From contig NC_088789.1 of NCBI RefSeq assembly GCF_949628265.1, positions 22,127,883 through 22,191,882 on the forward strand: DNA of 64,000 bases, in the 5' to 3' direction. This document shows positions 1-13,700 of this stretch, piece by piece. Every line of letters begins with the position of its first letter. Positions within the stretch are counted from its first letter, which is position 1. The notes beneath the pieces were generated by a model, which was not told where the DNA came from, searched no databases, and was given only the letters and a program-made list of their open reading frames with translations. This DNA is from Cloeon dipterum. Lineage: Eukaryota; Arthropoda; Insecta; Ephemeroptera; Baetidae. The position numbers and the translations under genes were made by a program.

Positions 1-3000
1 AATTTAGACAACAGCAATTTTCAATGGAAAAATGTTGAGAAAATAATTTTTCAATTCTGATTAGTTTCTGGATTCCTGGAACTCCGTCATCCCTGAATCC
101 GTCACTCGTGATCCCTTAAAAATACAATCAAAATTTTTGGAACGTGTGCCAATTTTTCAATGCAATTCGTTGCATTGTTATCGAAAACGTACAAAATTCA
201 ACTGTAGGCAGAGAAAAAACGGGTTGCTGCTGAAACGAGGACATTTCTGTAGAAATATGGAAAAATGAACAGCTAAATATACACCGAGGAAGTTGTTTTT
301 AAATTCAACTGGAAATTGTGAAATCCTCAAGTGAATGTAACGATGTAACTACAATTGAGTTTATATACAGTGAGCCAAAAATCGCCTACTTTGCAAAATT
401 TGATGAAACTTTATATTTTAAATTTTTAGCCAAACAATCAATTCAAGCACGACGCTCAGCCCAAAAAAATACATTTTGCAATGTTTTATTAATTCTATAA
501 ATGAAAAGCAGTTCACATTTATAATATAATTTTAATTGAACATAATGACCTAAAGTTTTAACCAAATATATATTATTCTAGATGTAATAATTAATTAAAA
601 ATATTAACAGCAATATAATTATATATAACTAATATAATATATAGTTTAAAAATAAATAATAAACGTAACAAATATATTGGTGTATATTTGATCTGTAACA
701 AAATTTGTTACATATTTTAATTATTTTTTTTAAATAATAAATATATGTACAAAATACAATTGGATTCTCCTACAGGTTATATTTAATTGACGGATCACTA
801 AATGTTTGGTTCAAATATAAAACTTTTAAATGTAATTTTGATAAATTATCATTCTGTCTACTATAGAACCAAGAATAGAATTGATTTATACCAACCTAAA
901 GCATGGCAGTTAAGTATAAAACCACGAAACAGAACGGTAACGTGACATTTTTACGGGAAACGGGCACACCCTGGTCTGCTTTTGTGTCTCCCAACTGTAA
1001 CTGGGTGAATTGAGATTTGAACCCGTTTAATTGCAAATTAAATTGTTATCTCGGGCGAATCTAATCTGAAGCAAGCGCGGCTGACAAGCTAGGTTCCCGG
1101 CCGGCCCCTAATTGATGCCGATTTAAATTTATGTGCGTGCAATTAATTGCCAATTAAGCGAGCGGCCGAGTAAATATTTTGTGTGTCCGGCGATGTGTCC
1201 AATTCATTACGGCGACAAATGTTGCCGGACCAATAAACAAAACAAATTTACAACCGGGTGAATTGTGCGCGCTAATTATAAAGTGTCGCCGCGCGGCGCG
1301 GCTCTATTTGCATATTCGGCGAATAAAGATCGCAGGGCGGAGATTTCGCGTGTGTCGCTTCTTTACGTCCCTCTCATTACGGCTGATTTACTCTCCGCGC
1401 CGCGCGCCGATTGCTATCTATCGCGATCGGCGCGTCACTCAGATTAAGGACGCGCATATTCATTCTCTCTCGGCGGCAACGGCTGAGATTTATTCACTGT
1501 ATAGCTGCAGAAATGCACGCGCTGCATTCTAATCAGCAGCGGCCTTTGTCTCCGCCGGCCGAGACCCGTGTGTGCATCCATGTTCACCTGGGCTCGGCCT
1601 ATTAAATATGACAGAAATGTCACAAAACCGCACCGTACACGCGGTCTCTATATATACATTCGGGTCACCTTGCCTCTGCTACATCGCACTCGAGGGCTCC
1701 ATTCGTGCGTCACGGGTCGCAGTGAAATAAGAGGTGTGTGTGTTTGTGTGTGCACTGCAATTGAAATGCCGAAGTGGAATGAATTAATATCTTGATTTCA
1801 AACATGCGTTGTGCATTGCAAGTTTATATGAAACGTTGTGTTGTTAAAAGTTGTCTCAAGTTGCAAAAAAAAAATCAAAAACATTTTTACCAATCGTTTT
1901 GCAATGACTTTGAATGAAATTCCGAAACGTAAAAGGAGATACTGTTTGTTGTGTTGCTTTTAATGCACGTTAATGTAAAATTGACGAAGGAAATTTGTGA
2001 CATCCTCATATTGAAACGCATGTTTCCAGTCTAGCTCATGTAAACCAGTAGATGAAACTATAAACTATAGTAGTGCAGGATATTTTGCAAAAAATGGTGT
2101 TTGTACAATAATTTTCGCTTCCTTTCTCTTACTTGATCTTTCCCTCAATCAGCAATGAGGAGAACGAAAAATTTAAAATTTTCCTTTTGATCCTGTACGG
2201 CTTTAAATTATTTGTTTAACAGTAAGTATAACAATTAATTTTTCCTTTCAAAATTCACGCACACTCTCGTTAAATTAATTACCGCAGCAGAGAATATCAG
2301 CAACTTATGCAGTTTTTCTTTTTTTCGCCTTCAAATTTGTGTTTAATTTAGTTTTGCATAATTTCGTCAGTTTTATTCCGCTGCCAGTTTTCCCGAAGAT
2401 GAAAAATAGCAATGAACTTATTCCTTTTTGCCAAGATAATTGGAATTTTCTTCCACGACGACCACGACGTATTCATAAAAAAAATATCGATTGCAGTTCG
2501 GTAAAAATTCTCGGCAGTTTTTTTATTTTTTTATTATTTTCAGAATAGTAGGGGATACTTTATATTTAATCATATTAAACACAGAGGTTAAAAAGGGCAG
2601 TTAGTTAAGGACATTTCCGAAAAAACCCACATTAAAGATTTAACTCCTTCGAGGGATTAAATTAAATATTTGAAACTGCTCTGTAATAAATCAAGTTTGA
2701 GTCAGGTTGAATCGATTGAGGAAGTAAAAAATTGGTTGCGGTCGTCGTGGCGGTCGCAGAAGCAAACAAAAAGGCGTCTGCGCCGTCTGCTCGGCTGAAA
2801 ATTGAAATGCATCCTCGCGCATGGCCACAAATCACACACACGCTATGAATGTATATTTTTCAGGCTGAGCTGCGCCGAGAGTACAAAGAAAGCATCTTAA
2901 GCAGCATATTGATGGCCTCTTTTTAACAAGCAGCTTAATTTTAAAGCGCTTGTTTGCTCTCTGCCTCTTATTTATTCTCTCGTTCCGAGTAAACAATATC

Positions 3001-3147
3001 TGTGAGTCTGACAGCCGCGGTGAATTATTTTCAATTTCATTTAATCCCACCGTCTAGACGATCACATCATTTATAATTTTTAGTCAAACGTTCCCAGCCA
3101 ATTATCGACTGGCTTATTTCAATTACGATTTCTCTTGCGAAACTCAC

Positions 3148-3169
3148 GCTGCTGCTGCTGCTGCTGCTG
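3148..3169. repeat. GCT trinucleotide repeat
   Basis: Seven GCT units in a GC-rich block; no coding frame with support around it. Confidence 0.85.
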
Positions 3170-6100
3170 TCGATTCGCAATTTTGCAATTCGCCGGGCTC
3201 TTTATCGATCAAAACGATCGGAGAAAAGAAAGGGTCACTGCTTGTGCGGCGCCAAACGGAATGAATCCCGCGGCAACTGCCTGATTTGCATATGCCGAGA
3301 GAGCTAGCAGGAAACCGGCCGTTGGAATCAATCACTCGGCTTTCAATTAGATGTATCGCACCTGACACGGGGCCGCCCACGCCCCCCGAAGGCCCCAAAC
3401 ACAACGCGCGGGCCTCATTATTTTAATTCAATTGTGCTCGTTAGAGTGCTGATTTGCAAACAAAGCCTGGGAAAAGAACGCCGCCAGTTTATTTATTCCC
3501 CCCTGTGGAATAAACGATTTTTGATTTCACTCGCTTGCCGCCGAGAAAATAGGCTCCGCCAGCTAGTTCAGTGCCTGGAATGTATGCCCCGCGCGTGACA
3601 ACAATGAGGACGATAATCCGGCTTGATAGAGTGGAAAATCAATAAGCCGGTGGAATTGGAATTATTTTTCGGGAGAGGCGAAAAGCGCAGGTGGAGTGTT
3701 TCGTGCACGGCCGAGATTATGCAAATGAAGACGCGTGTTGGACTCCTCTATCTATCTATCTCTCTCTCTCTCGTTGCTGGCGCTGAACGCGATGAAATCA
3801 GATTTTGAATGTATGTGCACGGCTGTTGGACGGGGGCCAAAAGCCGCGGCGCAGAAAATTGAATATTGCTCAATAAAAACGAGAAACGCACGCGTGAGGT
3901 ATGTGCTCGACGGAGGAGCTCCAACACTCTGCACGGCTGAATGTGGTGACGGCAAATTGTATACAATGTGCTAAAAATATTCATTTTTATTCAAATCGGC
4001 TGCCTGAGGGATGGGTTCACCATTTTTTTAATGCGCAAAAAGCTCAGCTGATTTTTTTAGCAAACAGTCAGCCAAAAAATCCCCAAATTTGGAATTTTCG
4101 ATTATTTCTGTGTCGTTTTCGAATTTGGACCCAAAAACGTCTACACCAAACAAAACTGAGAGTACGAAAATTTCAAAATTTCGTCATCCAACATAAAAAT
4201 GATTGATTTATTAACATTGCATGTGTATAGAAATGCGCTAAAGCAAGTTTTTTAGGTAATCAATCAATTGATTTTAATAACAAGTTGTGTACAACAGATT
4301 ATATAATATAACATTTGGACAGTGAATTAGCTGGCGCAATTTTGCATCTTGGGTCAGACTCATCTGATTTCTGTCACAGCTCAGAAAATGATAGAAGTCC
4401 TTGTTCTTATCACAAAGTTTACAAACACATTTTGGGAGGGCCTCTCTATGGAATTTCACCGTTTTTTAGGTAATGCAATGGGTTTATTTCCGGAGAAATG
4501 CGGAATTTTCAAAACCCTGCATGAAGGTAGAGGAAGGAATGTCTTTCCTTCTTAATTTTTTGAACTCTGACCAATCAAAAAAGGGAAAATAAAAATTAAA
4601 TATATGCAGAGGAGTCAAAAGAAGAGCTTCTTGGTCGGAAACGCCCCTTCAAATTGCTACTTTTGATTAATTTATAATAAATTTCCGGGTTTAATTAATA
4701 AAAATAAGTGAATTAGGAGGAAAAAGTATCGGTCCCATTAAGGCTCATCAGCGATGCGTTTACAGCAAAACAAAAATTCAAAAACCGAACAATAGTAATC
4801 AAGAGTCATGAATCTTGTTAAAACTATCTCCTTTTCTGCGACAAAACTCTTCCTTAAAAGAATTCAGAATCCCCCAGATTTAATCCTGCGTTTATGCATG
4901 TGACAATTATAGAAGGTAAAAAAATCAGAGTTCATTTTCGAAGGTTGCGAAACAGCTACAGAATCAATAAGATGTTAATATTCAGAGAAACAAGTTAAGA
5001 TTAAACTGTTTTGTAGTTTAAATAATCTTAACTGTTATTATTTTAATGTTTAATAAAAATCCAAAATTTTCAATTTAAACTGATAAGATTTTTAATGAAA
5101 TTTATTTTTACAAAATTAAATTAAAAAAGGTAAATCAAAAGATACCTTTATTAAGGCTGCAACTGCTACAAAATCACAAAGCAATTTTAGAAATACGCAA
5201 AAAATAAATTTAGCTTTTCTGGAGAATATTTGAACTGCATGTCTTATTTAACACGGAATTTCTCTGCAATCTCTGCATAAGCATACAATTTAATAATTTT
5301 CAAATTTAAATCACATTTCTTGCTAAATTCTATGGGAATTAGAGGCTGGTGTCCCAATTATTTTTAAGAGAAGGAAAAATTTCGATAACCTTTTCAAAGA
5401 CAAAATTTAAAAAAAATCCGAGAAGAAATTTGAAATCAGCAAAGTTTTTTCCTAATTTTTTCTTTCATTTTTATTTTTAATTTTGATTAACGTTCTTTGG
5501 CTTTCCTGTCTGGATACCAATCTTAATTACCCAGTCTCCAGCGGTCAGGGCCTTGCAGACCATTTTTTGTTACGATTTTCAACAGTCAATTCTTCATCAC
5601 GCTTTACTATTTTCCTGGAAGAGCGGGCAGACAGATATTAATACCGGCGCGTCTTATCTTTCCAGGTTGACTATGAGTAATTGCTCCCTGGAAGGGCGAA
5701 AATATCTCCCTATTTTATTTTTTTAAACGCGCGGAAATTACCGCAAAAGTGGCGGGCGGCGTGTGTAATTTATTGGTGGCCTTCAGTGCAGAGCTCACTA
5801 CTAACGCTCGGTCCACGCAGATTCGGCGGCGCGATATTGCTGGAAAGATGTGCCGCGCGGCAAAATAAATGCGATTGTTATCAGATACAGAAGAGGGCTA
5901 GCGATCTGTGCGAGATTTATTCGGGCGGCCGGCCGTGGGTCATAAAAGGCTGCGAGATTAGCATCTCGCCCGAATGCAAATCAGACGCCAAATTAGCCGC
6001 ACGGCCGCTAATTAGGCGGCCGCGAAGGGGCGCCTCCTATACTCCACCCTTGCACCTCTTCCGAAAATTTATGCGGCGTGTTTTGCGTAACGGCATATCG

Positions 6101-8234
6101 AGAAATGACCAGTGCTGCAATTTGCATGAAATGTGCAATTGTTTGTTGAAGAATTTAATCAGCCAAGGCCGTCTTTCAGGATGCTCGTGAGGTCTAACTC
6201 GCTTTTTCATTTTAATTTTTTATTGTACTGCGCCGTGTGTGTTTGTGCAGAGGCCATCGAGGAGAAGGGGGCACCGTTTGCATAATTTTCTTGAGTGAAC
6301 TGTCATGAATGAAGGAAGGTTTGCAAGCATGAATGGACAGACAGATATTTATGAAAATGAATTCTAATTCAACAGCATAATTATATGTATGCATTAGTTT
6401 TAACTCCTTATGAGTAATTTTACTGTCAAAAAGCTCTTGGAAGAGTTCGAAGTTATGTTGATGTAGCTAATTTTGCTCGAAATTGATTTAAAATGATCCT
6501 TCTTAACGCTACAGCCCTATACAGATTTATTGTTATCGATAAATCATGAGAGGGTGAACGGTGATATTTATAATTCGTATTTGTGTGTTACACACCCTTG
6601 AAATTTATTAAAAAATTTCATTCAACATAAATATAGAGACTATCTTAAATTTTAAATGTTATATTTATATATTAAAAAAATCTTTAATAAATTCAATAAA
6701 AAAATGTAGGTTTTTAATTTTAAAATTAACTTCAATTGTATTATAATTTAAAAAATTTTAAATTAAAAAATTATGTTAATATTTTTTAAACATAACAAAG
6801 AGTGTTTTTGATACAAACAAACTTTGCCATCTTTTTACATTATCAACATTATGTTAATAATTTAAGTCAGAATCTTAAAAAAATTCAATCAACTTTTTGA
6901 ATATTTACTGAAATTTTTAAAAAGATTAATAAAAAACCCTGATGCTTGATACTCTGCGTTTGTGCACCTCTTTTCACTTGTTTACTCCCATGAATGTATA
7001 TGATTCAGTGAAAATAAATTTGTATAAATTTAAGAATTTTCCTTTCAAAACTTCATGATTAATCTATCACTGAGCGTTTAGGAACACTTTAAATTTAAAA
7101 ATATGCATATTGACTTCAGGTCTCTAGTCCAGATTAAATTTACGTCCTTCCAGTAAACAGTCGAGCAAAATTAGAGAAAAACCTGACTACATTTGCTAAA
7201 TCTCTTTCTCATATTTTTTTTTAATTTTTGAAAGAAAAATGCCTTTAGCAAAAAATGAAAATGTTTTCATCACTATGTTCAACCTTTGAATACAGTCTGA
7301 AACCTTGGACCTCTATTTTGTGTGCACTAAAATTAAAACCATTGCGAGATTTATTTATTTCTGATTTTCCTTGTTGAGAAATTAAATAATTCAGTTGAGT
7401 TGGCTCGTCTCGACCGCGATGATGCGCGTATATTTGTTGTTTTCGCTCGTCTGCTCGGCTCGCGCGTTTAGGGGTGCGTGGGGTGCGGCTGCTCTGCTTT
7501 TTATGGAAGCTTGTCGGCATTGCAAGCGCGTTTTGCGTGAGTGGGCCGCGCGCGCTTGTTTCTCGCAGCACTTTTCTGCACCTGCGCTCGCTCGCACTGG
7601 ACACTTATTTGAATATATACGTTTGAATTCACGTCGTCGTTACACTATTACGCCGTTCCTGTGTATTTATTTGTAGCAACACAGCTCGTACATTATACCG
7701 ACTACCTGCACTGCGCCCTTTATACATATTCGCTTTGTATTAACCGTGTACAGGGATGAACACAAAAACTGCTGTGAGAACCGAATTAGACCACAGGTTT
7801 TTCTTGTTTTTAGTTAAAATACACATAATTTTTGACGTTTCTTTCTGCTAAATAAAAATTTTGGTAAGTAATGATTTTTTAAAAAAGTTACATTTTGGCT
7901 TTGGACTGTTTTTAGACGTTTTTAAATGATTTTAACATATTTTAGACAACGTCAAACGGTTGAAAGTAAGATTTTTGTTCGAGCATGAAGCCGCAGGGAC
8001 TATGAAGTGTAACTTACTATCTCCCCTTTTTTGTTGATCGAAAAAGTAGGAGATTTATTGAGTGAGCATCCCGGAAAATCCTGCCGAGAATGCATGCCTC
8101 GTGATGTGATGCTAGGTGGTCTGTGAGGAACAAGCGTTTTACTGCCCGAGTGGCGCCTTAGGCGTGTCTTTGACCCCGCAAGCAGATCAGGTGGACCCCG
8201 AAAAAGGTACGACACGCATGCAGGTCCGGAGAGC

Positions 8235-8256
8235 GAGAGAGAGAGAGAGAGAGAGA
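8235..8256. repeat. Short GA repeat
   Basis: Eleven GA units inside a GC-richer block; a GAGA-factor type sequence. Confidence 0.8.
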
Positions 8257-8617
8257 ATGGGTCACCCGATCCGTGCGCCAAATTATTGTGGCTGCCATCG
8301 TCTCGAAAAGTGGCTGCTTCGTTAATGCCGTGCGAGTGGGCGTCCATAAGTTCGTTTGAGCATGATGTTTTAATCAGCCAGCTCTTTGTTTATTTATTTA
8401 TTTGGTCGACGAACACGGTGTTCAACATCCAATATCCGATTTCAGCAGTTCCCACCCTTACGGATCGATTTCTCCGAGCTCTCTACTGCCTTCAATGGAA
8501 GTGCTCGGCCAAAAATGCTGAATCTAAGTGGCAAAGAGGTCAGGATACTGAAATAAATTTCTAATTTTAGGAAAAACATTGTTAAATAAAATATTTTTTT
8601 ATTACTTTGAGACAAGT

Positions 8618-9028
8618 GAAATGATACAGGGCAACAACTGAAAATTATTTGAATTGTTAGATGCCATAAACAATTTGTTCAACCGTTTGCAATAGTAAAA
8701 AAGGACCTTCCTACAATAAAAATTCAAATTTTGCCAATTTTCTCCAAAATTTACAGTTCCTGAACATATTTTCTTGGCATGTTTCGATTCCTCTCGTCGA
8801 GATCTGTCCAACAGTGTATGCCACTTATTGGGCAAATTCTTTTTTGAAATTAAATCGGATTTCAAGAAAGGAGACAGCCCTTACCATTTGAAAAGCACAA
8901 TAACTTTCCAGCCAATTTTCTCAAAACATTACAGTGCTTCTTATTTCAATTTAGGCTTTAACTGAATCCTAAGGGATGAATTTATGCATAGACAACAAGC
9001 ATTTTCCAGGTTTTTGCATCTATCATTT
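8618..9028 (+). repeat. Dispersed repeat family 1, copy A
   Basis: About 410 bp, highly similar to the copy at 10316-10742 and, inverted, to 45041-45461. Shared landmarks in order: GAAATGATAC end, CTTCCTACARTAAAAATTC, GCCAATTTTCTCCAAAAT, CTCTCGTCGAGATCTGTCC, GGATTTCAAG, CCAGCCAATTTTCTCAAAA, TTAACTGAATCCTAAGGGA and a TATCATT end. Probably a non-autonomous DNA transposon. Confidence 0.85.
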
Positions 9029-9042
9029 TTAAATGTGTACTA

Positions 9043-9332
9043 ATAAAAAGCGGACTTTTTGCTTCAATTAATTATTTTTTTTCAAAATTTACATTGCTTG
9101 ACAATATTTTTGTGTTAGATTTTGAATCATCTCGTTCAGTTCTATCCAAAGGTGTTTGAAACTTTCTGAGGAAACTCTTTGTTGCGAAAAAAAAATAAGA
9201 TTTCAAGTAGCGAGACAGTGCTCTCGATTTTAAAAAACCTTTTCTAAAAAAACACTTTACTATCCATACAAATTAGTTTTTGCATTGAAAACAAGGATTT
9301 TCCTTGGTTTTCCAGTATCAATCCTCTTTTGA
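9043..9332 (+). repeat. Dispersed repeat family 1, diverged copy A2
   Basis: Lies directly after copy A in the same orientation. It keeps TCAAAATTTACA, CTCGTTCAGTTCTATCC, GATTTCAAGTAGCGAGACAG and the AACAAGGATTTTCC end, but is much more diverged. Either an older insertion or half of a former dimer. Confidence 0.6.
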
Positions 9333-10315
9333 ATCCTGTTGCCCAGTCCTAATTTTGAGTATTGCATGATGTTGAGAAACATTTATGCCTAATTCCACAG
9401 AAAAATCGATTCAATCGAGCACCACCTGCCATAGGACCAACAATGAACCATTGTATTAAATTGTTGTTCTGTCGTATACAATTGGGACGGCTTGCTTTTC
9501 AACTCTTGTTGTCTAACAAACTTTCCTCGGATCAACTTTCAAACTGTAAACGAGTCGCGAGGACAGTACATAATTTTTCGCATTTTTGTCACGCTGCCAA
9601 GACGTCATGTCAAAATGTAGTGCGCAACAATAAGCGAAATTAATGAATTGTCTGTCGTTGGCCTACTCACCCACCGAGAGCAGGCTGCTGAATAAAAACA
9701 AACTTTCGCGTAGATGGAATATGAATGAGATTAGAATATTATTCAGCATTGCACACACGCACTCTGGTGTTTTTGTTGCGTAATGATGGATTGAGACCAT
9801 TGTCTCCGTTGTTTTTTTACTGCTTTTTGCGCAGCTTTCTCGCACGCGTGTGCATTGTAATAATTTGCCTCTTTTTATTATTGAGCAAGAGAGAGAGACG
9901 CGACGCGCGAGAGGAACGGCGAACGGCAGCCCCGAGATGGCATTTCACAGAACCAGCTAGGCGTGGAACAATGCCCTCACCGCGTGTTTCTTTCAGTGCA
10001 AGCAAGCAAGCAAGCAAGTGCTCTCCTATAAAGTCGTATTATGTGTATTTGTGTGTGGAATTAAATCAGTATCTCTCAAAGGGCAACGCCTTCATTCTTC
10101 AAGTAAGCCTGTCACACACACACAGGGCTCATTGTTGCTTTCAATTTGCCGTCAATGTGTCACGGAATTTTGCATAATTTCATTATTACTGTCGGCTGAC
10201 AGCTCAAGTTCAGAGGATTAAATATTGTGATAAATCAATTCGAGACAGATTAAAAGCACGACAAAGAGAAAAATAATCATGGTTGTGAATTGATTGTAGA
10301 TGGTTTCTTGAAAGT
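9333..10315. other. Non-coding spacer between family 1 repeats
   Basis: No gene supported. A GC-richer block at about 9890-10190 holds GAGAGAGA and the CAAG repeat; the rest is AT-rich and shows nothing distinct. Confidence 0.55.
9999..10018. repeat. CAAG tetranucleotide repeat
   Basis: Five exact CAAG units in a GC-richer block. Confidence 0.85.
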
Positions 10316-10742
10316 GGAATGATACTGGGCAACAATTGAAAACTATTTAAATTGTTGGATGCCTTAAACAATTGACCGATAAACAATTTGTTCAACAATT
10401 TGTAATAATAAAAAATGACCTTCCTACAGTAAAAATTCAAATTTTGCCAATTTTCTCCAAAATGTACAGTGCACGAACATATTTTCTTGGCATATTCCGA
10501 TTCCTCTCGTCGAGATCTGTCCAACGGTGTATGCCACTTATGGGGAAACTCTTGGTTTTGAAATTAAATCGGATTTCAAGTAAGGAGACAGCCATTACCA
10601 TTTGAAAAGCACGGTAACTTTCCAGCCAATTTTCTCAAAAAATTACAGTGCTTCGTAGGTCAATTTAGGCTTTAACTGAATCCTAAGGGACGAGTTTATG
10701 CATTGGCAACAAGCATTTTCCAGGCTTTTCCATTATCATTCC
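10316..10742 (+). repeat. Dispersed repeat family 1, copy B (best preserved)
   Basis: About 427 bp. The left end is GGAATGATACTGGGC; the right end, reversed, is GGAATGATAATGG, giving imperfect terminal inverted repeats of about 13 bp. It aligns along its full length with 8618-9028. AT-rich bases with TTGA or TTAA lie outside the ends. The reading frame on the minus strand is shared with copy A only because the DNA is so similar; copy C has a stop in it. Confidence 0.85.
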
Positions 10743-13700
10743 TCTTTAATTTTACGTGCCTGTTTTTTTTAATAAAAAAGGTTGGATTTAGACGGTTTTA
10801 AACATATTTCATTTGTAGCTTTAATTCAAATGTGATCGAACCTACAGCATAAAACACAAGAGTGCGTTGGCGTTAATATCCTCAATTATCTTCGTTAACA
10901 ATTTGGTGACTAGATTATTATAAATTTATAATTGTTTTATATTAAATGGCATAAAACTATCCAATTAATTAATACGATAAAAAACAGAATTATCACAAAT
11001 AAAAATTATTATTTTATAAAAAATTTAATAAATTTAATGTATAAAGTTTTTAAAGTTTGAAATATAGACTAAGCTGAATTTTTTTGAATATTTTTTTGCT
11101 TTAGAAAAACTTAGTTACTATTTTTTTATTAAAGTTTTGAGTTAAAAAAACAATAACAGCAACTACAAAATTTAAAATTTAACATGGATTTACAGTTAAT
11201 TAAATAGGTCTACAACTCATTTTGAAAGCATTTTGAACGAATGTGTTTAAAATACACATTTTCTCGAAAACTTCTACGAAAAACTATATGAAGACTTTCT
11301 TTTACAAGACTGACAACAACGTAAAATAAAATTGGGAATAAAAATTAGTTAAAGCAAGGATATTTTTTGAAATTTCTTGATAAATGATTTAAGGCATGAA
11401 TGTTTTCAGCTGGATTTCTATTAAGGAGCTAAGAGAATATTTCCTGCTTAAAATTAATCTCTTTTCCTCTCGTCTCAATTGCATGTATTGTCACTTTCAA
11501 TTAGGAAATAAATTCTCCCACTGACCATAGAACCACTATTTATAGCAGTTTTCAGTAGATTTTGTTTTAGCATACAATTTTTGGATGATTTTTTTCGGAA
11601 TGCAAACGGCAACCAGCTTTTGCTAATTTTTGAGAAACATTTCGATAAAAAATATTTTCCTTACTTGTGTGTATGTGTACTAGGCTCCATGGAAAGCTCA
11701 CAAATATTTTATAATTAATTTGAAAATAAAATAAAATTATAATTTAAATTTTATTTGTTGTTTGAGTTTTATTTTCTTCTTTTGCATCTAAATATATTCA
11801 GTCACCCTTAAACCAATAAATTCAATTGTCTGTTAAAATTGATATCAAGGATATTTTATCCTTTTCCTTCTCAGCAATTTCAGTCTCAACTATAACGTCA
11901 TATTGACCTTCCTCACGTGCCCTTTCCTTTGGTCCTCGCCGACGCCAAGGATGCTGCAAAATCGATTTGGATGGATCTGAGCTGATAACATTTTCGGGCG
12001 TTTGCGTTTGCGTGTGAATGGACGCGTAAATCACACACTCGCAGAGAATGGTGGCCGCAGGTTGGAGGAGGTCACTCGAGGGTGAAGCCGCGGCTGCGGC
12101 AGTGGCGGCGGCAGCGGCGGCGAGCGTTTGCACCTGGAGGCGTCACCTTGAGAGCCAGGCTGCCGTTTTAACGTGTTTATTGCGCTGCCCGTGTTCACCG
12201 CGCGGCAATATATTCTGCAACAATAACACACGGCGCCTTATCTGGGACAGCTCCTCACTTACAACCCCAGCAGCAGTTCATAATTCTGCGCCCGATAAAA
12301 TCTGCTCCTTTTGCCGTCCGACACACTCTGTCTCTCTTTCTCTGGCGTGCCGCGCGCAGTAACACAGCCGAATATAATATTTATCGCGTTTTCTCGCTCG
12401 CACGTCAATATCTGAGCCACAATTTTATAAACACATACATAGCGCCTGGAGTTTGCGATATTTATTGCCACTTCCTAGATTTATTTCAAGGGCTATTTCA
12501 CACATCCATTAATAAAATCACCTTCATATTTCAAGAAAAACACGGAACATGCAGACGTTTCCTGAGGATCTATTCTTGGTGATTTTATCCGATTTTAGAG
12601 CTGAAATAGTCAGGGTTTTAAAGCTAAAATAGACGTTCTTAGAGTTTTAAGTAATGCGATATTTAAATTCGATTCTTTCGACTTTGGTGAAATTGTTGAA
12701 TTGGTATATTATCTAACGACGAGTTAAGAAATATTAAAAGTTAAAAATTCTTATGGGATTCAACAGAGGAAATGTTTCAAAATCGAAATTCGAAACCAGT
12801 TTTTGTTAAATTTAAAGATATTTCGTAAGAAGACGAATCGATCACTAGGTCATTTTTGTATTTCGGAAAAATTCCATAGATTTAAGACATTTGCCGGGAA
12901 ATTTGCAAATATATAGCTCAATGACAATTTAAGATAATGCTTTCAAACCTTCTGAGCTGACTGCCAGAGGTCACGTAACTACATTTTTGTCATTAACTTT
13001 TGCAAGAAAATTAATTCTAAAATTATACATGATATTTTTTACGTTCCCAACTCTCGCAATAAGTTTATTTTTTGGTCTGCAAATAACCATACTGAAATGA
13101 AGCCACGAGGGAAATTTTTAATTTTCTACACACGATCAAAACGACCACCGATTGACTTGTCAACAATCGATATATTTTAGTTGAATTAAGCAAAATTTGT
13201 ATTTTCGTATCATTTTTGAAATTTTTGGTTATTTTCTTAAACCCCATTACATAATGAATCGCTAATGTTGTCAAATTGAAAAATTTCAAACACTGTTCTT
13301 ATAAGTTCGCATCAGGAAAGGAGACATTAATTCAATGGATTCGCCGAAAGCTAGAACTCATTGTCACAAGAATTCCGTTGTGTTTTAAACCATTTTAGCA
13401 AAGCTTAAAATAATTTAAAACCGTCTAAATTAATTTTTCCAGAGCTAGAGAGGAAATTGCGGAGATGTCATACACACCACATATCGTAGATTTTTGGTAT
13501 TTTAGAAGGGGCCTTTTTAGACTTATTTTTGGCCTTTGTCAGTTTTAAGGTATTAATACTAATGTTACATTTTGATGGGTGTTAAGCAAACTCATATAAC
13601 TACCTTCGAAGAACTATATTTAGATTTAGTTTATCTTACCCATGAATGGCATGAATAGTGAGCTCATTTAAATTTAAACAATTTTATTATGCTCAAATGA

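Larger units (their letters stand above)
1..8617. other. Non-coding region with five GC-richer blocks
   Basis: No gene is supported. AT-rich DNA is broken by GC-richer blocks at about 1020-1760, 2740-3970, 5640-6200, 7380-7700 and 8060-8530. These carry CAATTA/TAATTA cores, CGCG-rich tracts and short CT or GA runs. The block at 5640-6200 is open in one frame for 169 codons, but the product has no recognisable domain. A short minus-strand frame at 4310-4450 resembles half of a ZAD zinc-binding domain (see findings). Confidence 0.6.

Noticed and set aside
1005..1035. tRNA B-box-like GGGTTCAAATC on the minus strand
   Set aside because: No stem pairing or A box at the right distance.
5681..6190. 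169-codon frame on the plus strand
   Set aside because: It lies in a stop-poor GC-rich block, has no recognisable domain, and similar open frames occur in most such blocks.
8602..8865. Minus-strand frame shared with 10210-10524
   Set aside because: The likeness is due to the dispersed repeat family; the third good copy at 45041-45461 has a stop in the same frame, so it is not a conserved protein.
12031..12362. Poly-alanine frames on both strands
   Set aside because: They come from a GCN-rich tract; no flanking gene structure.
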